The position numbers and the translations under genes are program-made. A stretch of DNA of 11,071 bases, from contig JAEDFA010000058.1 in NCBI GenBank assembly GCA_016293005.1, positions 1-11,071 on the forward strand, written 5' to 3'. Source of the DNA: Treponema sp. GTDB lineage: Bacteria > Spirochaetota > Spirochaetia > Treponematales > Treponemataceae. Below, in pieces: positions 5,586 through 11,071 of this stretch. The notes beneath the pieces are model-generated. The model worked only from the letters and a program-made list of their open reading frames with translations, was not told the DNA's origin and searched no databases. Each line of letters opens with the position of its first letter. Positions within the stretch are counted from its first letter, which is position 1.

Positions 5586-6038
5586 ATGTTAAATGTAGAT
5601 ACAATAAAAAACGGTCTTGTAATCGATCACATAAAGGCCGGAAGAGGCTGGCAGATTTTTCAGTGGCTTGGGCTTGATAAGGCTCCGTTTTGTGCGGCGT
5701 TGATAATGAATGTTGCTTCTTCAAAATCCGGTAAAAAAGACATAATCAAAATCGAAAATGTAATGGACATCGATTATTCTGTTTTAGGTTTTATCGATCC
5801 GCATATTTGTGTAAATGTCATCAAAGATGAAAAAATCGTTCGTAAAATCAATATGGAACTTCCAAATCGTGTAAAAGGAATTTTTGACTGCAAGAATCCA
5901 AGGTGTATTACTCAGACTGAACACTACATAAAACCGAATTTTATTCTTGTCAGCAAAGAAAACGCCTGTTACCGCTGTGAATATTGCGACACTTTGTACA
6001 AAGCCGGTGAAAACGGAAAGCCAGAGGAGTCATGCTAA
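5586..6038 (+). CDS. pyrI: Aspartate carbamoyltransferase regulatory subunit
   Basis: The 150-residue product matches PyrI in length and layout. The N-terminal allosteric domain begins GLVIDHIKAG and contains KDIIKIEN. The C-terminal zinc domain has Cys102-x4-Cys107 (DCKNPRC) and Cys131-x2-Cys134 (CEYC), the four zinc ligands that hold PyrI to PyrB. An additional Cys128 and a terminal Cys150 are present. Aligned by eye with E. coli PyrI, effector-site positions Asp19, Lys60, Asn84 and Lys94 appear kept (Asp14, Lys55, Asn77, Lys87), while Tyr89 is replaced by Glu82. CTP/ATP sensing is therefore plausible but may be tuned differently. AGGA at 5577-5580 serves as Shine-Dalgarno. The stop codon shares its last A with the pyrC ATG. 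Confidence 0.95.
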   Translation: MLNVDTIKNGLVIDHIKAGRGWQIFQWLGLDKAPFCAALIMNVASSKSGKKDIIKIENVMDIDYSVLGFIDPHICVNVIKDEKIVRKINMELPNRVKGIFDCKNPRCITQTEHYIKPNFILVSKENACYRCEYCDTLYKAGENGKPEESC

Positions 6039-6040
6039 TG
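6024..6040 (+). promoter_or_regulatory. pyrC ribosome-binding site and coupled start
   Basis: GAGGAG (6024-6029) is eight bases from ATG 6038 but only two from the in-frame ATG 6032, so 6038 is the likely pyrC start. That ATG overlaps the pyrI TAA by one base (TAATG), a standard arrangement for translational coupling by a re-initiating ribosome. Confidence 0.7.
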
Positions 6041-7525
6041 AATTCTGTTTTAATTTACAACGCAAGGCTTTTAGATGAATCAATTGATGGACCTGGAGCA
6101 ATTTTTTTATTGAATGGAAAAATTCGTTCAGTTTTTCAAGGCTACTACACGAATCTTGACACTTTAAAATCGTTTGTTGATTCCATTTTGCTTGAAGACG
6201 GCTATGAAAATGAAAATTCAGTTGTTTTTTTTGATGCAAAAGGACTTACGGTAATGCCATCGTTTATAGATATGCATGTTCATCTTCGCGACCCTGGTCT
6301 TACTCATAAAGAAGATTTAAATTCAGCTCTTCATGCTGCGGTAAAAGGCGGTTACGGAACTGTTGTCGCAATGCCGAATACTTCACCGGTAATTTCATCA
6401 TTTGAACAGGCGTGTGAAGTCGACCTTCGTGCAGAAAAACTTAAACTTTCGCGCGTGATTCAGTCTGTGAGTATTACTAAAGATTTTGACGGAGAAACGA
6501 TTTCTCATCTTGAAGGCCTTGATTCTCAAGTTGTTCCGCTTATAACAGAAGATGGACACGATGTTCGCTCGGCTACGGTTATGCTTGAGGCAATGGGAAT
6601 CGCTTCTTCAAAAAAAATAATTGTTTCATGTCACTGCGAAGACCCTGATTTAGCAGAAAAAGCGCGTCTAAACAGAAGAAATGCTCTTGAATTAATGAAA
6701 AAATATTCGATTCCGGCGTGGGGTTCAGGCGATTATGACTGCCCGGAAGAAGTTGCAGAAGAAATTTTTGAGGAACTTTCAGAAGCTAATTACATTCTTG
6801 CGCTTGCAGAAAATATTGCAACAGAACGGAATATAAATCTTGCACGGGCGGCAGGGGCTCACATTCATCTTTGCCATGTAAGCACAGTTCAGGCTATTGA
6901 AGCAATCAGAAGCGCAAAACAGGAATTAAAAGATATCGAGAATGATTTTTATTATGATGCCGCAGATTCCTATGAACACGCGAATGAACAGAGATCTTTT
7001 TCATTGGAAGAAATGAAAGGTTTTTCTGTAACTTGCGAAGTTACTCCTCATCATATTGCGTTGACGGGAATCGAAGAACCAGAAATTTTTGCACTTGTAA
7101 ATCCGCCTTTGCGCGATGAAAACGACAGGCTTTCCATTATTGAAGCGATTCGCGACGGAACTGTCGATGTAATATCAACTGACCATGCACCGCACACTTT
7201 TGAAGATAAGGCAAACGGCGCTCCAGGTTTTACAGGACTTGAAACTTCATATTCGGTGTGTAATACCATTTTAGTAAAGGGCGGTCAAATTGATGCAAAA
7301 CGCCTTTCACAACTTATGTCGGCAAATCCTGCACGAATTTTAAAACTCAACAAAGGGCTTTTAAAATCCGGCTATGATGCTGACATTACAATTGCAGACC
7401 CAGATGAAGAATGGAAAATCGATTCACAGGAATTTTTCAGCAAAGGAAAAGCAACTCCATTTGACGGAAAAATTTTTACAGGAAAGGTAAAAGCAGTCTT
7501 CTTAAATGGAACAAAAGTTTTTTAG
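6038..7525 (+). CDS. pyrC: Dihydroorotase, type I, with extra segments
   Basis: The enzyme cyclises N-carbamoyl-aspartate to dihydroorotate, using the product of PyrB. Metal and active-site motifs are those of type I dihydroorotases: MHVHLRDPG (His80, His82), TEDGHD with Asp172 where other dihydroorotases have the carboxylated lysine, SCHCED (His199), HLCHVST (His280) and STDHAPH (Asp382). NPPLRDENDR and the C-terminal ADITIADPD region are also typical. At 495 residues it is about 65-70 longer than common bacterial type I enzymes. Extra material lies before HVHLRDPG, in the Glu-rich stretch about residues 215-255, and in the acidic stretch about 296-328 between CHVST and EVTPHH. All motifs remain, so I expect activity. 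Last gene of the cluster, with a terminator directly behind it. Confidence 0.95.
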   Translation: MNSVLIYNARLLDESIDGPGAIFLLNGKIRSVFQGYYTNLDTLKSFVDSILLEDGYENENSVVFFDAKGLTVMPSFIDMHVHLRDPGLTHKEDLNSALHAAVKGGYGTVVAMPNTSPVISSFEQACEVDLRAEKLKLSRVIQSVSITKDFDGETISHLEGLDSQVVPLITEDGHDVRSATVMLEAMGIASSKKIIVSCHCEDPDLAEKARLNRRNALELMKKYSIPAWGSGDYDCPEEVAEEIFEELSEANYILALAENIATERNINLARAAGAHIHLCHVSTVQAIEAIRSAKQELKDIENDFYYDAADSYEHANEQRSFSLEEMKGFSVTCEVTPHHIALTGIEEPEIFALVNPPLRDENDRLSIIEAIRDGTVDVISTDHAPHTFEDKANGAPGFTGLETSYSVCNTILVKGGQIDAKRLSQLMSANPARILKLNKGLLKSGYDADITIADPDEEWKIDSQEFFSKGKATPFDGKIFTGKVKAVFLNGTKVF

Positions 7526-7528
7526 CAA

Positions 7529-7555
7529 AATGCTGATGTTCAGGCATTATTTTTC
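7529..7555 (+). terminator. Intrinsic terminator of the pyrBIC cluster
   Basis: AATGCTGA (7529-7536) pairs with TCAG (7540-7543) and CATT (7545-7548), with one bulged G at 7544 and a TGT loop. ATTTTT follows. It begins four bases after the pyrC stop and overlaps the stop codon of the convergent HD-GYP gene. The stem is short and bulged, so strength is uncertain. Confidence 0.6.
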
Positions 7556-8842
7556 GTTTGATTCGTTGTAGACTTTGACAATTTTGTCTTTTGCATGGAA
7601 AAAGCATTTTACAAGTTCAGGGTCAAAGTCTGTTCCTGAGCCGTCCTGAATGATTTTAAAGCATGTTTCAAGTGGAAGCGCATCTCTGTAGCATCTTTTT
7701 GCAGAAACAGCATCGAAAACATCTGCGATTGCCATAATTCTTGCTGCAAACGGAATTTGATTTTCTTTTTTTCCGTCCGGGTAGCCTTTTCCGTTCCATT
7801 TTTCGTGGTGAAATCTTGCAACATCGTAGGCAATCTGTAAAAATTCTGGTTCCTCGAGGTCTTTAAAAGTTTCCCGGATTATTTCTCCGCCTTTTTTTGC
7901 GTGTTCTTTCATTATGGCGTATTCTTCATCGGTGAGTTTTCCTGGTTTTTGAAGAATCGTGTCAGGTGTTGAAATTTTTCCGATGTCGTGCATTGGGGCT
8001 GCGTTGAAAATGTTTTCTTCAAAATCTTTTGTGATGAAAACTGAATACGAAGGATGCCTTTTTATTTCTTCGAGAAGAACTTTTACATAGTTTTGAGTTC
8101 TTTTTACATGTCCGCCAGTACTTGAATCACGACTTTCTACGAGCGTTGCAAAACTTGAAACTGTTGCGTTGTTGTAAACTTTAAGCCGCTTTAACGCCGG
8201 ATCTTCAATATTTACATAAAGTCCGATTGCAAAAAAAGTCGGAATCAGCGAGGTAAGAAGAATTTCGGGGAAGAAAAGCTGAAAAGTAATAATCAGCGCA
8301 ATTATAGACAAAACTGAAATCAGGCAGACTCTTTTTCTTGATTCGATATTTTTAATTTTTACGATAGTCAGTATAAAAATCATCAGAAAGTAAAACATTA
8401 TGCAGGAGTAAACAGCAATTACAGAAGTTCCAAACGAATACCATGTAGTTTTTCCCTGAATGAATTTTAATTGGGGCAGAAAAAATATAATTAGAATTTC
8501 AGATATTGCGGCCGGAAGAAAAATTAAAATTTTTAACAGAAGCGTTTTTGGAACTTTTCTTGTTTCGTTGAGAATGTAATAAAGAATTACCGGCATGCAG
8601 AATTGCGGAGTTGTGAAAAATATTGCGTGAAGAGTAAGATTTAAATTGCGCGGAATTAATTCGGTGTGGTTTACAGTCCATGCGGTGATTCCGTCGAAAA
8701 TTATTTCAAGCGGAATTACAATTAAAAGCAGTTCAAAAATCCGATTTTTAGGAATTTTTTTGTCTTTTATTTGCCATAAATAAATCCATATAAGATAAAA
8801 AGTAACTAGCAGGCAGCTTATCTGAAGTTTTACGAAATTCAT
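7547..8842 (-). CDS. Membrane HD-GYP protein, probable cyclic-di-GMP phosphodiesterase
   Basis: The 431-residue protein has an N-terminal membrane half with about seven hydrophobic segments (near residues 6-23, 37-54, 70-91, 101-122, 138-161, 171-190 and 194-211). A NIEDP-type linker precedes a cytoplasmic HD-GYP domain (about 223-420). Signature residues are present: ESRDSSTGGH (Glu236, His245), HDIGK (His285-Asp286, Lys289), KEH (His314), HHEKWNGKGYP (His345-His346, Gly-Tyr-Pro 353-355) and IADVFDA (Asp374). Such domains hydrolyse cyclic-di-GMP to GMP or pGpG. The membrane half probably senses a signal; its ligand is unknown. No GGDEF, REC or PAS domain is attached. It is monocistronic, convergent with pyrC and divergent from the amylase gene, with a promoter very close to the ATG and no Shine-Dalgarno. 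Confidence 0.93.
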   Translation of the reverse strand: MNFVKLQISCLLVTFYLIWIYLWQIKDKKIPKNRIFELLLIVIPLEIIFDGITAWTVNHTELIPRNLNLTLHAIFFTTPQFCMPVILYYILNETRKVPKTLLLKILIFLPAAISEILIIFFLPQLKFIQGKTTWYSFGTSVIAVYSCIMFYFLMIFILTIVKIKNIESRKRVCLISVLSIIALIITFQLFFPEILLTSLIPTFFAIGLYVNIEDPALKRLKVYNNATVSSFATLVESRDSSTGGHVKRTQNYVKVLLEEIKRHPSYSVFITKDFEENIFNAAPMHDIGKISTPDTILQKPGKLTDEEYAIMKEHAKKGGEIIRETFKDLEEPEFLQIAYDVARFHHEKWNGKGYPDGKKENQIPFAARIMAIADVFDAVSAKRCYRDALPLETCFKIIQDGSGTDFDPELVKCFFHAKDKIVKVYNESNEK

Positions 8843-8849
8843 ATATCTG

Positions 8850-8877
8850 ATTTTAAACTATAACTCATAAAAATCAA
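8850..8877 (-). promoter_or_regulatory. Candidate promoter of the HD-GYP gene, implying a leaderless mRNA
   Basis: On the minus strand TTGATT (8877-8872) is 16 bases from TAAAAT (8855-8850), which ends seven bases before the ATG at 8842. The transcript would start at about the A of the start codon. An alternative TATAGT lies about 10 bases further upstream but has only a poorly spaced -35 partner. Confidence 0.5.
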
Positions 8878-8899
8878 GTTCAAAAAGAATTTGATTTTT
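8869..8899. repeat. Perfect 9-bp inverted repeat in the divergent promoter region
   Basis: AAAAATCAA (8869-8877) is repeated inverted as TTGATTTTT (8891-8899), with a 13-base gap; centres lie 22 bases apart, about two helical turns. The left arm contains the -35 box of the HD-GYP promoter. It may be an operator for a dimeric regulator. AT-rich composition makes chance pairing possible. Confidence 0.4.
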
Positions 8900-8938
8900 T
8901 CCAAAAAAAGAATCGATTTTTGAAAAAAGTTGTTTTAT

Positions 8939-8966
8939 TTGACATTTTGTAATTGTAATTTAAACT
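8939..8966 (+). promoter_or_regulatory. Candidate promoter of the amylase gene
   Basis: A perfect TTGACA (8939-8944) is followed after 16 bases by TAAACT (8961-8966, four of six -10 positions). Transcription from about 8973 would give a leader of roughly 27 bases containing AAAGGT (8988-8993), a Shine-Dalgarno six bases before the ATG at 9000. Confidence 0.5.
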
Positions 8967-8999
8967 TATAAAAAACAATAAATTCAAAAAGGTAAAAAA

Positions 9000-11071
9000 A
9001 TGAAACATTTCAAAAAACTTATTTTGAGGGTTTTAATTGCTTCACTTATTTTTTCCGGATGTTCAAATCTTGAAGATTCTTCTGAAAAATCAGTGCAAAA
9101 ATACGGTTCTCTTGTTGTAAATTTAAAACAATCAGAAGATTCGAGGCTTATGCCTGTTTCAGAAATTTCCAGTGCTGTTGTAACTGTTTCAGGAAATGAT
9201 ATGCTCCCGGTCGAACAGAATGTTTTGGTTTCAGACGGAAAAGGTTATTTTGCAATCGAACAGATTCCAGTCGGAAAAAACAGAATCATTTCAGTTCAGG
9301 CGTTAAATAACGGTGCAAAAATTGACGGAATCGTAATTTCAGCTTTAAAAGACATCGTTGCAGGCGAAAATGAAATTGAAACTATAAATGCACAAACTTC
9401 TGTCCGTGCCAAAGTTTACAAAGCGCTTTTTGATTCCGGAGTAAATATTTCAACACTTTCTTCTGAGCAGGAAGCATTAATTGATTCTGCAATTCCTTCT
9501 ATTGAAACATGGTTTATTGATTCTTCAAAAATTGCTTCTGATTATATTAGCGGAACTTTACAGGATTCTTCACAATATGTTCTTTCTCCTGCAACTTTAA
9601 ATATTAATGTAAAAGGTTCAAAAGACTGTACAGTTCAGGTTACAGACCCGGTTTCTAAAGTTTCTTCGCAAATTGCTTCTGATAATGAAAATATTACGAT
9701 TTCTGATGTTGTTCCAGGAAAATGGAATATTTATGTTCTTGACGGTTCTTTAAAGAAATTTACAAAAACTGTTACAGTTTCTTCCGGGGCTGTTTTAGAT
9801 GTTCAGATTGGTGAAGAACAATTTGACGGAATAAAAATTCTCGTAGAAAAATCTTTAGGCTATCCTATGATTCACTACTGGAACTGTTCAGATAAAGTGA
9901 ATTATCCTAATACAAGCTGGCCTGGAGTTGCCTTAAATTCTGAAGAAAGTGAAACTGACTATGTATTTAATTTTAAAGGCGTAGAAAGCGTAAATGTTTT
10001 AATTACAAATTCCACTGGAGGAAAACTTTGTTCTTCAGATATTGTTCTTACAGAAAAAGGTATTTACCGCGTAACTCAAAGTGGTGCCGAAATTCAAAAA
10101 GAGCCTGAACCTCCTTTAGTAAAAGTTCCTTCAAAGGCATATTTGGGAAACACATTTGCAGTAAGTGTTCAAAGCGATATTGAATTAACTGAAAACACGA
10201 TTTTTATAAACGGAACTCCAAAAACTGTCAAAATCGGGCGGAATGTGTTTACGGTTTCTGATTTTTTGACTTCTCCTGGAACAATCAGCGTTTCGGGAAG
10301 CGTTTCAAATAATGCCGGAACTACGATTGTTTCATCTTCCATTTTAATAGAAGAAAAACCTGTTACAAAACTTGTTTCTGACCCGAATGAATTACGTATT
10401 TATCAGGTAATGGTTGCTTCATTCCAGGACGGAGATTCTTCTATTGGATATACGCAGATGTGGGGACCTGACAATCAGCTTAAAGGCGGAGATTTACAGG
10501 GAATTATAAATGCCGTTCCGTATATAAAAGAACTTGGCTGTAACGCAATCTGGATGACGCCGATTTTTGAATCTGGTACAGGTAATGAAAAACTTGACGC
10601 AACTGGCTATTTTGCAATGGATTATTTTAATATTGATGACCAGTTTGGAACAATGGAAAAATTCGATGAACTTGTTGAAACTTGCCACAATGAAGGCCTT
10701 GCAGTAATTCTTGACGGCGTATTCGGTCACAACAAAGGAACGGTTACTCCTTCTCCAAATAGAGCTGGAATCAAAAATCCTGGAATTACGCCTGATACGA
10801 ATAATCCTGTAAATTATGCAACAAATCCAAATTCTATAAAATATTATTCAGATGTTGCTTCTTACTGGATTACTGAGCACAAAATTGACGGATGGAGGTT
10901 TGACCAATGCTATCAGGTTTCCTTTGGTGAAAATGCTACAGGAAGTGATAACTGTAACACAGGCGGACGCAATTACTGGTACGATATCCGCAAAGTTGTA
11001 GAAGAAGCCTCATCTTCAAACGGAACAAAAGGCGTTGACTGGGGAACTCTTGGTTATATGGTTGGCGAACA
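9000..11071 (+). CDS. Multidomain GH13 alpha-amylase-family lipoprotein (cut by window edge)
   Basis: The frame opens at ATG 9000 and runs off the right edge; 690 residues are visible. The N-terminus MKHFKKLILRVLIASLIFSGC is a lipoprotein signal with Cys21 as lipidation site. Phe at -3 departs from the classical lipobox but fits the looser spirochaetal one. Several beta-rich domains follow at about 28-125, 198-278, 280-365 and 372-458, with a helical linker near 135-190. The third, with YPMIHYWNC and SWPGVAL, resembles starch-binding CBM26-type modules. The GH13 barrel begins near LRIYQVMVASF (465) and shows region I LDGVFGH (Asp572, His577), region II DGWRFD with Arg633 and nucleophile Asp635, and VGE with probable acid/base Glu690 as the last visible residue. 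It should be anchored on the cell surface or in the periplasm and cut alpha-1,4-glucans. Exact subfamily needs the missing C-terminus. Confidence 0.93.
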   Translation, partial: MKHFKKLILRVLIASLIFSGCSNLEDSSEKSVQKYGSLVVNLKQSEDSRLMPVSEISSAVVTVSGNDMLPVEQNVLVSDGKGYFAIEQIPVGKNRIISVQALNNGAKIDGIVISALKDIVAGENEIETINAQTSVRAKVYKALFDSGVNISTLSSEQEALIDSAIPSIETWFIDSSKIASDYISGTLQDSSQYVLSPATLNINVKGSKDCTVQVTDPVSKVSSQIASDNENITISDVVPGKWNIYVLDGSLKKFTKTVTVSSGAVLDVQIGEEQFDGIKILVEKSLGYPMIHYWNCSDKVNYPNTSWPGVALNSEESETDYVFNFKGVESVNVLITNSTGGKLCSSDIVLTEKGIYRVTQSGAEIQKEPEPPLVKVPSKAYLGNTFAVSVQSDIELTENTIFINGTPKTVKIGRNVFTVSDFLTSPGTISVSGSVSNNAGTTIVSSSILIEEKPVTKLVSDPNELRIYQVMVASFQDGDSSIGYTQMWGPDNQLKGGDLQGIINAVPYIKELGCNAIWMTPIFESGTGNEKLDATGYFAMDYFNIDDQFGTMEKFDELVETCHNEGLAVILDGVFGHNKGTVTPSPNRAGIKNPGITPDTNNPVNYATNPNSIKYYSDVASYWITEHKIDGWRFDQCYQVSFGENATGSDNCNTGGRNYWYDIRKVVEEASSSNGTKGVDWGTLGYMVGE

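Noticed and set aside
6032..6037. ATG 6032 as pyrC start.
   Set aside because: Only two bases separate it from GAGGAG; ATG 6038 has the normal eight-base spacing and overlaps the pyrI stop.
10494..10730. Minus-strand 78-codon frame.
   Set aside because: It is antisense to the conserved GH13 barrel, including region I, and is best explained as a shadow.

Overview
The window is AT-rich bacterial DNA with short intergenic gaps. It reads most naturally as chromosome from a gut or rumen-type Treponema (Spirochaetota). Support for this is the diderm-type outer-membrane candidate, a loose lipobox followed by Ser on a starch-degrading lipoprotein, a membrane HD-GYP protein, and a pyrB-pyrI-pyrC cluster with separate catalytic and regulatory subunits. 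The genus is inference from style and gene content; no rRNA or other phylogenetic marker is present.

Left part (1-3480). On the minus strand, a signal-peptide-bearing probable outer-membrane beta-barrel protein (342-917) is followed after 11 bases by the start of an SLC13/CitMHS-type anion permease that runs off the left edge. Diverging from them on the plus strand are a hot-dog acyl-CoA thioesterase (1051-1461), a cytoplasmic class-3-lipase-like serine hydrolase with an unassigned C-terminal beta-rich region (1507-3129), and ribosomal protein S21 (rpsU, 3235-3441). S21 has its own promoter, a strong Shine-Dalgarno and an intrinsic terminator.

Middle (3584-7555). A soluble HD-superfamily phosphohydrolase on the minus strand diverges from the pyrimidine cluster. 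The cluster consists of pyrB (aspartate carbamoyltransferase catalytic chain), pyrI (zinc-binding regulatory chain) and pyrC (type I dihydroorotase, one-base overlap with pyrI), closed by an intrinsic terminator. Together these proteins carry out steps 2 and 3 of UMP synthesis, carbamoyl phosphate + aspartate to carbamoyl aspartate to dihydroorotate, with PyrI as the likely nucleotide-sensing subunit. PyrC is longer than usual, with extra segments at three places.

Right part (7547-11071). A seven-helix membrane HD-GYP protein (probable cyclic-di-GMP phosphodiesterase) on the minus strand shares a 157-base divergent promoter region with a large multidomain GH13 alpha-amylase lipoprotein. The amylase runs off the right edge immediately after its probable catalytic glutamate.

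The most interesting cross-cutting signal is translational. Several genes headed by their own promoter (thioesterase, HD hydrolase, HD-GYP protein, perhaps the outer-membrane protein) have a -10 box 6 to 12 bases before the start codon and no Shine-Dalgarno, so their mRNAs would be leaderless or nearly so. rpsU, pyrB, pyrI, pyrC, the lipase and the amylase have ordinary leaders with Shine-Dalgarno sequences. No RNA genes, insertion sequences, CRISPR arrays or gene-free stretches over 300 bases were seen, and I did not find an obvious new multi-gene system.
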